Source: CAYQTO01 sp964420455 (GTDB lineage Bacteria > Sumerlaeota > Sumerlaeia > SLMS01). From it: DNA of 33,833 nt. The translations under genes were made by a program, and so were the position numbers. The notes under the pieces were generated by a model that was given only the letters and a program-made list of their open reading frames with translations, made no database searches and was not told the origin of the DNA. Numbering within the stretch: position 1 is the stretch's first letter; every line of letters starts with the position of its first letter. Below, piece by piece: positions 1-8,719 of this stretch. The stretch covers positions 1-33,833 of the forward strand of contig CAYQTO010000018.1 of NCBI GenBank assembly GCA_964420455.1. The letters run 5' to 3'.

Positions 1-2144
1 GGAAGTGGTATCCCGGCGAGCAACTGCCGCGTTGGGCGCTGTCCTGCTATTGGCGCAAGGACGGCGAGCCGATCTGGAGGAATGACGCGCTGATTGCGCG
101 CGATGGTTCCGCTTACGGCCATGACAGCGCGCTCGCGGGGGAATTTGTCGCCCGCCTTTGCCGCGTTCTCGCCGTCAAGGAGGAGCATTCCCTCCCCGCG
201 TACGAGGACGTGTATTACTACCTGTGGCGCGAGGGTAAGCTCCCGGTAAATACAGATCCCTTTGATGCGAGGCTGGAGGATGCGGAGGAGCGCGACCGGC
301 TTCGTCGCGTGTTCGACCAGGGGCTCAGCCACACGGTGGGCTATTGCCTGCCGATCATGAAAGGGTTCGATGGGTGGGATGGCCCGTGGCGCAGCGGGCA
401 CTGGGTGTTCCGCGATGCGCGGATGCACTTGATTCCGGGTGATTCGCCGATGGGCCTGCGGTTGCCGCTGTCATCGCTTCCCTGGGTGTCGGAGGAAAGG
501 AGGGCGTCCGTGGACCCGTTGGATCCCACGGCGCGGCGGGGACCCTTGCCGCGGTACTCCTTTGAACCGGGACCCGGCGGCCCACCCGTCGCCGAGCAGG
601 CCCTGCCGGATGACGCCGACGGCGTGGTGCGCACAGCCCTGTGCGCCGAACCGCGCGAAGGCACCCTTCACCTGTTCATGCCACCCCTCCGCAAGGTCGA
701 GCATTACCTCGAACTCGTCGCCGCCATCGAATCCGTTGCCGAGGAGATGGCTGTCCCTGTCCGGATCGAGGGTTACCTGCCCCCCTTCGATTCGCGCATC
801 AATCATTTCAAGGTGACGCCCGATCCCGGCGTCATCGAGGTGAACATCCATCCCGCACAGAACTGGCAGGAGTTGGTGGAGATCACCGAGGGCATCTATG
901 AGGATGCCCACCATGCGCGTCTGGGCACGGAAAAGTTCCAGTTGGACGGCCGGCACGTGGGCACCGGCGGCGGCAACCATATCGTGATCGGCGGCCCCAC
1001 TCCCCTGGAGAGCCCGATCCTCCAGCGGCCGAACCTCCTCAAGAGCCTCATTGGCTACTGGATCAACCATCCCTCGCTGTCCTATCTGTTCTCCGGTCTG
1101 TTCATCGGACCCACGAGCCAGGCACCGCGCGTGGACGAAGGGCGGCACGACTTCGTTCATGAATTGCGGATCGCTTTCGCGGAACTGGAAAAGGGGCGCC
1201 AGCCGAGGCCCTGGTTGGTGGATCGGGTGCTGCGGAACATCCTGACCGATCTGACCGGCAACACGCATCGAGCGGAATTCTGCATCGACAAGTTGTACTC
1301 TCCCGACAGCGCCAACGGGCGTCTCGGCCTGTTGGAACTGCGCGCCTATGAAATGCCCCCTCACGAGCGCATGAGCCTTACCCAGGCGCTCCTGCTGCGT
1401 TCTTTCCTCTCGCGCTTCGCCGAGGAACCCTACGACGAACCGCTGGTTTCCTGGGGCACTTCCCTCCACGACCGCTTCATGCTCCCTTGGTTCCTCTGGC
1501 ACGATTTCCGGCAGGTGATCCGCGAGACGCGCGACCATGGCATCCCGCTGGAGGAGAAATGGTTCCTCCCTCATTGGGAGTTTCGCTGCCCGGCCTACGG
1601 CACCGTCGTCGTGGATGGGGTGGAGATGGAGCTCAGGCAGGCCCTGGAACCATGGAACGTGCTGGGCGAGGAAGGAGTCGTCGGGGGAACGGCGCGTTAT
1701 GTGGATTCCTCCGTGGAGCGCGTGCAGATCCTCGCGCGCGGGCTGACGGAAACGCGCCATTCGGTCACCTGCAACGGCAGGCTCGTGCCGCTCCATCCGA
1801 CGGGAACCCAGGGGGAGTACGTCGCCGGCATCCGTTATCGTGCGTGGCAGCCCCCCAACTGCCTCCACCCGACGATTGGGGTGCACTCGCCGCTTGTCTT
1901 CGACCTGCACGATCGTTGGAACAGGCGGTCGGTTGGCGGATTCACCTACCACGTGAAGCACCCGGGCGGGCTGGCTTATGAACGTTTCCCCGTCAACGCG
2001 GCGGAGGCGGAAACCCGCCGTTTCTCGCGCTTCTTCCGGTTCGGCCACACGCCGGGCGAGGGCGGGGAGTTGCCCCCCGAGGACACGAATCCCGCCTTCC
2101 CGATGACGCTGGACCTTCGCCGCCCGCCGCGATTCCGCGTCTAG
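1..2144 (+). CDS. DUF2126 (COG4196) protein, C-terminal part, 5' end outside window
   Basis: The reading frame is open from base 3, so this is the last 713 residues of a protein whose family is usually about 1,100 residues long. The usual N-terminal transglutaminase-like domain lies outside the window. The visible part opens with KWYPGEQLPRWAL and a WRKDGEPIWRN stretch, both typical of the family. A GTGGGNH segment (about bases 961-981), followed by a helix-rich stretch and an ELRAYEMPPHERMS segment, resembles the metal/ATP-binding strands of the glutamine-synthetase-like fold. Comparative genomics places this family with ATP-grasp and alpha-E proteins in a predicted peptide-bond-forming (amidoligase) system. 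No substrate is established. It is the first visible gene of a co-oriented cluster running to 8290. Confidence is high for the family and low for the biochemical role. Confidence 0.9.
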   Translation, partial: KWYPGEQLPRWALSCYWRKDGEPIWRNDALIARDGSAYGHDSALAGEFVARLCRVLAVKEEHSLPAYEDVYYYLWREGKLPVNTDPFDARLEDAEERDRLRRVFDQGLSHTVGYCLPIMKGFDGWDGPWRSGHWVFRDARMHLIPGDSPMGLRLPLSSLPWVSEERRASVDPLDPTARRGPLPRYSFEPGPGGPPVAEQALPDDADGVVRTALCAEPREGTLHLFMPPLRKVEHYLELVAAIESVAEEMAVPVRIEGYLPPFDSRINHFKVTPDPGVIEVNIHPAQNWQELVEITEGIYEDAHHARLGTEKFQLDGRHVGTGGGNHIVIGGPTPLESPILQRPNLLKSLIGYWINHPSLSYLFSGLFIGPTSQAPRVDEGRHDFVHELRIAFAELEKGRQPRPWLVDRVLRNILTDLTGNTHRAEFCIDKLYSPDSANGRLGLLELRAYEMPPHERMSLTQALLLRSFLSRFAEEPYDEPLVSWGTSLHDRFMLPWFLWHDFRQVIRETRDHGIPLEEKWFLPHWEFRCPAYGTVVVDGVEMELRQALEPWNVLGEEGVVGGTARYVDSSVERVQILARGLTETRHSVTCNGRLVPLHPTGTQGEYVAGIRYRAWQPPNCLHPTIGVHSPLVFDLHDRWNRRSVGGFTYHVKHPGGLAYERFPVNAAEAETRRFSRFFRFGHTPGEGGELPPEDTNPAFPMTLDLRRPPRFRV

Positions 2145-2360
2145 CGGCACACCGTGCGGTGCCGTCCCCTCGCGGAGACCCCCACGGAGCCGGTGCGTGC
2201 GGGACAAACCCCCCTTGTCTTCCGCGGTCAAACCGCCCAGAGTCACCCGTCGCAAGGGAGTGCCGGCAAGCTCTGCCGGTGCAGACTCCTCGCGGTGAAA
2301 TCAGGCCGTGGCGACAGTAAGGACACTCCCGGCCGAGACTGACGCTCTGTTCCTCCCAAG
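2145..2360 (+). other. Intergenic gap with small hairpins
   Basis: A 216-base gap separates two co-oriented genes. It starts directly after the stop codon with a 6-bp inverted repeat (CGGCAC 2145-2150, GTGCCG 2159-2164) that has no T tract. A second imperfect hairpin around GCCGG repeats lies near 2261-2279. These could attenuate transcription or mark a processing site, but neither is a convincing terminator. No ORF in the gap resembles a gene. Confidence 0.25.
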
Positions 2361-4901
2361 ATGAACTCCCTCCCGCTTCCCCGATTCGACTTAACCGATG
2401 GTTACGCTCCCTCTGGAACGCGGCGTGACGAAATGATGGACGGGAGCGGTGCGCTGCGCCCGGAGTGGAACCGGTTGGTAAACGCCTTGGCGGAGATGGG
2501 CGAGGAGTTCAAGAGCCGGTGGAACCTCGCAAGGCGCCTCTTCATCGAATATGATGTCATGCAGCGGTACGGGTCGGGATTCGATTCGGAGCGGCCCTGG
2601 TACTTCGACCCGATGCCCCATCTGGTGGCAAAGACGGACTGGGAGGTGTTGGAGAAGGGCCTGATCCAGCGGGCCAGAATGATGGAGGCGGTCGTCCGTG
2701 ACCTCTACGGCCGACAGGAACTCCTGCGCAAAGGGATCATCCCGGCGGGCTTGGTCTTCGGTCAGCAGCGATTCCTCCGTCCCCTTCATGGCGTCAGTCA
2801 GGTGCACGCCTGGTTGCAGGTGATCGCCTTCGACGTCGGACGGAACAGCGACGGTTCCTGGCTTGTGGTGGGAGATCGCATGCAAACGCCCACGGGCCTG
2901 GGCTTCGCGCTGGAGAACCGCAACACCACCCTCCGTATCCTGCCCGAGGCTTTCCAAGCCACCCGGGCATTACGCATCGCCTCCTTCTATGAAAGAATCA
3001 AGGAACGGTTGAGCCTGCTTTCTCCGGCGGGAATCGGCGATCCGGGCATTGTTCTTTGGTCCCCGGGCCCCTCCTCGCCGAGTTGGTATGAGCATCTGCT
3101 GCTCGCCCGGCAATTGGGGATCCCGGTGGTGGAAGATCAGGATCTGACCACCCGCGACAACAAGGTCTACATGAAGACCCTCGCTGGCCTGCGCCCCATC
3201 GGCGTGATCCACCGGTGCACGGACGACCACCTGTGCGACCCGCTCGAGCTTGCGTCTGCGGGGACCCACGGTATCCCGGGCCTGATCCATTGCGTGCGGA
3301 AGGAAAACGTGGCGATTGCGAACGGGCTCGGTTCCGGCGTTGCCGGGAACCCGGCGCTGGTCCCTTTCCTCTCGCAGATTGCGCGACACCTGATCGGCGA
3401 GGACTTATTGCTGCCATCGATTGCGACGCGGTGGTGCGGAGAACCCGGCGTGTTGGCACGCACGGGCGACTCTCCGGAAAGCCTGATCTTCAAGAACGTA
3501 ACCCATAACGGGTTCGGAGGGTCGGTGCGGGGGAGCAAGCTCTCGCCCCAGGAGCGTGGCGACCTGCTGGATCGGATTGGGGAACGCCCCGAGCTCTACG
3601 CCGTCCAGGAACCGGTCGAACTCTCCACGACGCCAATGCTGCGCGGTGGCAATTCCCTCAAGCCCACGCCGGTCGTGATGCGCCTCTATCTCCTGTCCAC
3701 TCCGGACGGGTGGGAGGTGATGCCCGGCGGCCTCGCCCTGACCTCCGAGGACTGGGAATCGAACTTTGTCGGGCTGAAGGCAGCAACGGCGACCAAGGAC
3801 GTATGGGTCGTCTCTGAGGAGGAGCCGGAGGCCAGCCATCGGATCGCTCCCCTGTTTCCACCGGTGATCCTCGCCCGGGCCACGTTGGACATGCCCAGCC
3901 GCGTGGTCGACAATCTCTACTGGCTCGGCCGCTACGCGGAGCGCACCGAGGGCCTCCTCCGCATCCTTCGGGTGCTCCTCACCCGCCTCCTGGACGAGAC
4001 GCCCCTCAACGAGGACGACGAGCTGGATGTGCTGCTCCGCTGGATGACGAAAGAAGCTCTGATTCCCGAGCGGCTGGTGAGCGCACGAAGCCGCAATCGG
4101 CTCGGTGAACTGGAGTACGGCCTGCTCGACCTGATCTACGGGACGGACCCCGGTAGCCTGCGGAGCCTGGCGAAGAACCTGCGCCGGACCCTTCGCCTGG
4201 TCCGCGACCGCATTTCCGCCGATGCCTGGCGCTATCTTGGACGCATCGAAGATGAATTGCCGGCGGTGGGAGTGGTCGTCCCCACCGGGTGCAGTGGCGC
4301 CCTCGAACTGCTCGACCAGATGCTCCTTCCCCTGGCGGCGTTCAGCGGCCTCGCGGGGGAAAGCATGACCCGCGGACCCGGCTGGCGATTCCTGGACATG
4401 GGCCGCCGCGTCGAGCGGGCCTGGACCTACGCCGGCCTTCTCCGCGAGGCCTTCTCGGAAACGGAGCAGCGCGACGAGCCCAACCTCAAGCTGCTACTGG
4501 TCGCCATGGAAAGCTACATGACCTACTCGGTCCGCTACCAAACCGGCGTCCAGCCGCACGCGGTGCTGGATCTGCTCCTCACCGACGAGAGCAATCCCCG
4601 CTCGGTGGTCTGGCAACTCAAGTCGCTCGCCAGTCACGTTGAACAGCTCCTCGGACCGAGCTTTGGTCCTCTCCGCGCGCCCGAGCACGTTCAGATTCTG
4701 CGCATGTACAACTCGCTGGCCCTCTCGAACGTGCTTTCCCTGGCCCAGCGCGACGCCGATGGACACCGCACAAGGCTGGACAACCTGTTGGGAGACCTGC
4801 TCGACCAGATCCCCGAATTCTCCAACACCCTGGCGGCCCGCTACTTCACCCATTCCGAATCCCTTCGCCAGCGGGAAGAAAGCGCGGCGGAGCCGGAATG
4901 A
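2361..4901 (+). CDS. Fused circularly permuted ATP-grasp / alpha-E protein
   Basis: This 846-residue protein joins two domains that are separate genes at 5883-8290. Residues about 30-490 are the circularly permuted ATP-grasp domain (COG2308, DUF404/407), with WYFDPMPHLV, an EKGLIQRARMMEAVVRDLYG helix and an IANGLGSGVAGNPAL segment. Residues about 510-830 are the alpha-E helical domain (COG2307, DUF403), beginning MPSRVVDNLYWLGRYAERTEG. The family is predicted to ligate or modify peptides, possibly with the neighbouring transglutaminase and DUF2126 proteins. The fused copy is less canonical than the split one: HRCTDDHLCDPL replaces YRRVDDDFLDPL, and KNVTHNGFGGS replaces KAVNQSGGYGM in the nucleotide-binding loop. 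It may therefore be partly non-catalytic or use another substrate. No strong ribosome-binding site precedes this start. The stop overlaps the next start (ATGA). Confidence 0.9.
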   Translation: MNSLPLPRFDLTDGYAPSGTRRDEMMDGSGALRPEWNRLVNALAEMGEEFKSRWNLARRLFIEYDVMQRYGSGFDSERPWYFDPMPHLVAKTDWEVLEKGLIQRARMMEAVVRDLYGRQELLRKGIIPAGLVFGQQRFLRPLHGVSQVHAWLQVIAFDVGRNSDGSWLVVGDRMQTPTGLGFALENRNTTLRILPEAFQATRALRIASFYERIKERLSLLSPAGIGDPGIVLWSPGPSSPSWYEHLLLARQLGIPVVEDQDLTTRDNKVYMKTLAGLRPIGVIHRCTDDHLCDPLELASAGTHGIPGLIHCVRKENVAIANGLGSGVAGNPALVPFLSQIARHLIGEDLLLPSIATRWCGEPGVLARTGDSPESLIFKNVTHNGFGGSVRGSKLSPQERGDLLDRIGERPELYAVQEPVELSTTPMLRGGNSLKPTPVVMRLYLLSTPDGWEVMPGGLALTSEDWESNFVGLKAATATKDVWVVSEEEPEASHRIAPLFPPVILARATLDMPSRVVDNLYWLGRYAERTEGLLRILRVLLTRLLDETPLNEDDELDVLLRWMTKEALIPERLVSARSRNRLGELEYGLLDLIYGTDPGSLRSLAKNLRRTLRLVRDRISADAWRYLGRIEDELPAVGVVVPTGCSGALELLDQMLLPLAAFSGLAGESMTRGPGWRFLDMGRRVERAWTYAGLLREAFSETEQRDEPNLKLLLVAMESYMTYSVRYQTGVQPHAVLDLLLTDESNPRSVVWQLKSLASHVEQLLGPSFGPLRAPEHVQILRMYNSLALSNVLSLAQRDADGHRTRLDNLLGDLLDQIPEFSNTLAARYFTHSESLRQREESAAEPE

Positions 4902-5794
4902 TCTACCGCACCACCCACGCCACGATATACAACTATACGGAAACGGTCAGTTTCTGCCAGAATATCGCCCACCTGAAGCCGCGCCAGACCGACACCCAGT
5001 TGGTGCGGGAATCGGTCCTCACCGTCGAGCCGGCTCCCTCCATGCAGGAAGACCTCCTGGACTTCTATCGCAACCATGTCACCATCTTCGCTGTCCACGA
5101 GCCCCATCGCCGCCTGAGGGTGGAGGTCTCCAGCACCATCGAAAATCAAAACCCCTCCTATACCGAAGAGTCCCTCCCCTGGCAAATTGTGGAAAGCTTC
5201 GTCCGCACCGATTTGTCTCCCTCCAGCCTGGAGGCGGTGGAATACCTCTATCCCTCGCCCCACGTCCCCCTCGGGCGGCGCTATCGCGAATACGGAAACT
5301 CCTGCTTTCCTGCGAACCGCAACCTGCTGGCCTGCGTGAAGGCCCTGAACGAGACGATCAACCGGGACTTCAGGTATGTGCCCCTCTCGACGACGGTCTC
5401 CACACCGATTTCCGAGGTGATGGAAAAACGGAAGGGGGTCTGCCAGGACTTCGCCCACCTGATGATCGCCTGCCTGCGAAGCCGCGGCCTGCCGGCCCGC
5501 TACGTCAGTGGTTGCCTGCGGACGCATCCGCCGGAGGGGAAACCCCGCCTCGTCGGCGCGGACGCCACCCATGCCTGGGTCTCCGTCTACTCGCCCGGAC
5601 AGGGATGGATCGATTTCGATCCAACAAACAACAGCCTCGTCGGAGAGGATCACATCACCACCGCCTGGGGGCGGGACTACAGCGACGTGAGCCCCATCCG
5701 CGGCATCCTCCAGGGGGGCGCAGGACAAACCCTCCAGGTTTCCGTTGATGTCGCCCCGTTGGTTCCCGCACCCGGCCCCACAACACCCCCCTAG
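4898..5794 (+). CDS. Transglutaminase-like cysteine protease/amidase (COG1305)
   Basis: This 298-residue cytoplasmic protein has the N-terminal bacterial transglutaminase beta domain (residues about 1-85) and a transglutaminase-core domain (about 150-270). The catalytic triad is visible as Cys182 in KGVCQDFAHL, His225 in DATHAWV and Asp241 in WIDFDPTNN. Members found beside ATP-grasp/alpha-E genes are thought to be peptidases that act on the product or tag made by the ligases. This is inferred from context and not proven. The start codon overlaps the preceding stop by four bases (ATGA at 4898-4901), so translation is probably coupled. The C-terminal tail is Pro-rich. No signal peptide is visible. 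Length and motif order are normal for the family. Confidence 0.92.
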   Translation: MIYRTTHATIYNYTETVSFCQNIAHLKPRQTDTQLVRESVLTVEPAPSMQEDLLDFYRNHVTIFAVHEPHRRLRVEVSSTIENQNPSYTEESLPWQIVESFVRTDLSPSSLEAVEYLYPSPHVPLGRRYREYGNSCFPANRNLLACVKALNETINRDFRYVPLSTTVSTPISEVMEKRKGVCQDFAHLMIACLRSRGLPARYVSGCLRTHPPEGKPRLVGADATHAWVSVYSPGQGWIDFDPTNNSLVGEDHITTAWGRDYSDVSPIRGILQGGAGQTLQVSVDVAPLVPAPGPTTPP

Positions 5795-5882
5795 CACCCA
5801 CCGACAACGACCCCAAGGATTTGGTCGCTTCCAAACAACTCGGCCATTGACTGCGGTTGCATGATCATTCTTCCTTCCATCC

Positions 5883-7340
5883 ATGGACATGCTCGACGGG
5901 TATCAAACCGGGAACTTCTACGATGAGTTCCTTGCCCCCGATGGCAGCGTGCGTCCCCATGCTCAGATGCTCTGCGAGCGCATCCGCGAGGTCGGCTTTG
6001 CCGAAGTCCTCCGGCGTCAGTCCAAGGCCGAACAGGTACTGCTCGCATCTGGCACCACCTTCACGGTGTACCAGACCGGAGCGGGCATCGAACGCATCTT
6101 CCCATTCGATATCCTCCCCCGAATTATTCCAGCATCGGAATGGATGAGGCTCGAAAAGGGCCTGGCACAACGAATTGAGGCTTTGAATCGATTCCTGGAC
6201 GACATCTACAACCGGCGCCTCATCGTGAAGGATCGCGTGATCTCGGAAGAATTGATTCTTAGCGCGGACGGTTACCGCAAGGAATGCGAGGGCTTTCAGC
6301 CACCACGCGGCATCTGGGTCCAGATCGCGGGCATCGACCTGATCCGTGGGACCGACGGAACCATTCATGTCTTGGAGGATAACCTCCGCACCCCAAGTGG
6401 TGTTTCCTATGTGCTGGAAAATCGGAACCTCATGAAGCGCGTGTTTCCCTCCCTCTTTCCACAAATGCACGTCCGCCCGGTAAACGATTACCCCTCACAA
6501 CTGCTCAAGATGCTCCGATATCTTGCCCCCGACCACGTGGAGGAACCCGTGGTGGTGGTCCTTACGCCGGGAATCTACAACTCGGCGTACTTCGAACATT
6601 GCTTCCTTGCCCGGGAAATGGGCGTCGAGCTCGTAGAAGGGCGTGACCTCGTGGTGGACGACGACGGCTTCGTCAAGATGCGCACCACGCATGGCCTGCG
6701 TCGCGTTGATGTGATCTATCGCCGTGTCGACGATGATTTCCTCGATCCATTGGTCTTCCGGGCTGATTCTTGCCTCGGCGTCCCTGGCCTTTGGCAGGCC
6801 TACGCGAACGGGCGCGTCGCCCTCGCCAACTCCATTGGCAACGGTGTGGCCGACGACAAAATGATCTACTCCTACGTGCCCGCCATGATCAAATACTACC
6901 TCGGCGAGGAACCCATCATCCCAAACGTGGAAACCTATGTTTGCCACGATCCAAAGCAATGCGCGCATGTGGTTGCGAATCTGGGCAAGCTCGTGGTGAA
7001 AGCTGTCAACCAGAGCGGTGGCTATGGGATGTTGATCGGACCTCACGCCAGCGAGGACGAGCGTCGGGAATTCCGCGAAAAGATCCTTGCAAAGCCGAGA
7101 ATGTATATCGCCCAGCCAACCATCTCCCTCTCCAGGGTTCCAACAATCATGGATGGCGAAATCGTGGGCTGCCACGTGGACCTGCGTCCCTATATCCTGT
7201 ACGGCGGAACGACCTTTATCATGCCGGGTGGCCTCACGCGGGTGGCCCTCAAGAAGGGGTCTCTCGTGGTTAACTCCTCTCAAGGGGGTGGCAGCAAAGA
7301 CACCTGGGTCTTGAGCAACGAGGGGGAAGCCCCATGTTGA
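5883..7340 (+). CDS. Circularly permuted type 2 ATP-grasp protein (stand-alone)
   Basis: This 485-residue protein is the stand-alone form of the ATP-grasp module found fused at 2361-4901. Visible landmarks are FPFDILPRIIP, EKGLAQRIEALNRFLDD, VLEDNLRTPSGVSYVLENR, YRRVDDDFLDPL (catalytic acidic region) and VVKAVNQSGGYGM (phosphate-binding loop, Lys near residue 371). The length matches the family (about 470-490). It is predicted to form an amide bond using ATP, with an unknown substrate. An 88-base gap without a terminator follows the transglutaminase gene, so the two are probably co-transcribed. No clear Shine-Dalgarno precedes ATG 5883, and a second in-frame ATG two codons later (5889) is possible. 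It overlaps the alpha-E gene by seven bases. Confidence 0.92.
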   Translation: MDMLDGYQTGNFYDEFLAPDGSVRPHAQMLCERIREVGFAEVLRRQSKAEQVLLASGTTFTVYQTGAGIERIFPFDILPRIIPASEWMRLEKGLAQRIEALNRFLDDIYNRRLIVKDRVISEELILSADGYRKECEGFQPPRGIWVQIAGIDLIRGTDGTIHVLEDNLRTPSGVSYVLENRNLMKRVFPSLFPQMHVRPVNDYPSQLLKMLRYLAPDHVEEPVVVVLTPGIYNSAYFEHCFLAREMGVELVEGRDLVVDDDGFVKMRTTHGLRRVDVIYRRVDDDFLDPLVFRADSCLGVPGLWQAYANGRVALANSIGNGVADDKMIYSYVPAMIKYYLGEEPIIPNVETYVCHDPKQCAHVVANLGKLVVKAVNQSGGYGMLIGPHASEDERREFREKILAKPRMYIAQPTISLSRVPTIMDGEIVGCHVDLRPYILYGGTTFIMPGGLTRVALKKGSLVVNSSQGGGSKDTWVLSNEGEAPC

Positions 7341-8290
7341 GCCGCGTCGCCGAGAACATCTATTGGATGGCCCGCAACGTGGAACGCGCCGAAAACATCG
7401 CGCGCATTGCCGAAGTCAATCATCATCTCTCCCTCGATTCTCTGGCGGACGAGAGGAGACAGTGGGATGCGATCGTCGCCATTTGCGGCGATGAGGAGGC
7501 ATTCTACCAGCGTTACCAAACCGCGAGTCAGGCGAGTGTTCTCTCCTACCTGACAACCGACCGGAACAATCCTAATTCCATCCTTCAGTGTTTGGGAATC
7601 GCCCGGGAAAACGCCCGGGGCACACGTGATCAACTTTCCCATGAAGTATGGCAGCACCTTAACCTCCTTTTTCTTCGTTGCAAGGACTTCGCACAGACGA
7701 ATGCCGTGCCCCATCAGGATTTGTTTGAAGAGATTCGGAATGGGTCTCATCTTTTCTTCGGCTTGCTCGCCGACACCATGACGCACGACGAGGCGTACCA
7801 CTGGGCCAACGTTGGCCGATTCCTCGAGCGCGCAGAAAAAACCTCCCGCGTCATCGACGTAAAGTACTTTATCCTCCTCCCGAACCCCTCCTATGTTGGT
7901 ACGGAACTGGACGCCATCCAGTGGCTGGCGGTGCTCAAGAGCGTCAGCGCAGCACACATGTACCTCCGCCATGATCGAAGCCTTGAACCGGAAAAACTGA
8001 TCAGTTTCCTCCTCAAGCACGACCAGTTTCCCCGTTCCATCGCCTGGTGTCTGCGCCAGGCCCGAAACGAGTTCCTTCAGATTGCAGAAGAGACCGATAA
8101 CGCCCGGGAGGTACTCGATCTCTTCGACAGGCTCAACACATCCGTCTCCATGTCTCCGATACGAGGGATTCTCCAGAACGGGCTCCACGAATTTATCGAC
8201 ACCCTGCAAAGGGAAATCAACAACCTGCACGGCAGGTTGCAGGAATTGTACTTTACTCTTCCCGTCGGTGCTGGGGGTCAGAGCCAGTAG
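7334..8290 (+). CDS. Alpha-E domain protein (stand-alone, COG2307)
   Basis: This 318-residue all-helical alpha-E protein begins MLSRVAENIYWMARNVERAEN, the family signature, and matches the C-terminal half of the fused protein at 2361-4901. A second family helix, HWANVGRFLERAEKTSRV, lies near residue 160. Alpha-E proteins nearly always accompany circularly permuted ATP-grasp proteins and are assumed to be their obligate partner; their own activity is unknown. The start has a strong ribosome-binding site (AGGGGGA, 7321-7327) inside the preceding gene. The two frames overlap by seven bases, pointing to translational coupling. In many bacteria the cluster continues with a second transglutaminase and an Anbu-type peptidase. 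Here it ends and meets an oppositely oriented gene remnant. Confidence 0.92.
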   Translation: MLSRVAENIYWMARNVERAENIARIAEVNHHLSLDSLADERRQWDAIVAICGDEEAFYQRYQTASQASVLSYLTTDRNNPNSILQCLGIARENARGTRDQLSHEVWQHLNLLFLRCKDFAQTNAVPHQDLFEEIRNGSHLFFGLLADTMTHDEAYHWANVGRFLERAEKTSRVIDVKYFILLPNPSYVGTELDAIQWLAVLKSVSAAHMYLRHDRSLEPEKLISFLLKHDQFPRSIAWCLRQARNEFLQIAEETDNAREVLDLFDRLNTSVSMSPIRGILQNGLHEFIDTLQREINNLHGRLQELYFTLPVGAGGQSQ

Positions 8291-8589
8291 GGATGCCGTC
8301 CTCCCGATATTGCTACCAAGCAGTCAATGATATCTTCCAGCCGTTGCCGACGGCGCCAGCCGACAATGGAATTAAGGTTCGCAAAGCGGAAGGCGAGTTC
8401 CGGCGAGAGGAGTACTTCGCGGTCGAGAGAGCCCTCCTCCGCCACGGCGATATACACGAGAAGCAGCAGGGGCTTGTGCGGAGCCGGGTCGCCGCTCGCT
8501 TTGTCTCTACGAAGGCGCTTCAATCTGGAAACGGGGAGCACGGGAAACACCTCGGGAATTCCGGGTAAGCCCTTCGACCATCCTCGCAA
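8278..8589 (-). pseudogene. Remnant of an HNH-type restriction endonuclease N-terminus
   Basis: About 100 codons on the minus strand contain RRDKASGDPAPHKPLLLLV, then LSPELAFRFANLNSIV and RRRQR. From memory this matches the start of a large family of HNH endonucleases whose N-terminal domain reads modified (including phosphorothioate) DNA. Members are about 300 residues long. Here similarity fades after RRRQR and the frame stops at 8278, thirteen bases inside the end of the alpha-E gene. No HNH catalytic part is present. The best start is a TTG at 8589; the frame is open to about 8650 without an ATG. I read it as a decayed fragment left by an earlier insertion. It could instead be a short expressed protein. 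The rest of the 8291-8719 gap shows nothing recognisable. Confidence 0.55.
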
Positions 8590-8719
8590 CGAATCATCAA
8601 TGGCCCGATTGGAACGATGGCTAAGGGCTCCTGGTGAAGACGAATCGCCTTAACGGAAGGCGTAAACAAAAGAACACTAAAGTCCCAATTACCGGATCAG
8701 AGCGGCGGACGCGAGAGGG

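Noticed and set aside
471..2255. A 594-codon minus-strand frame
   Set aside because: Antisense to the DUF2126 gene, which has clear family motifs; the minus translation has none.
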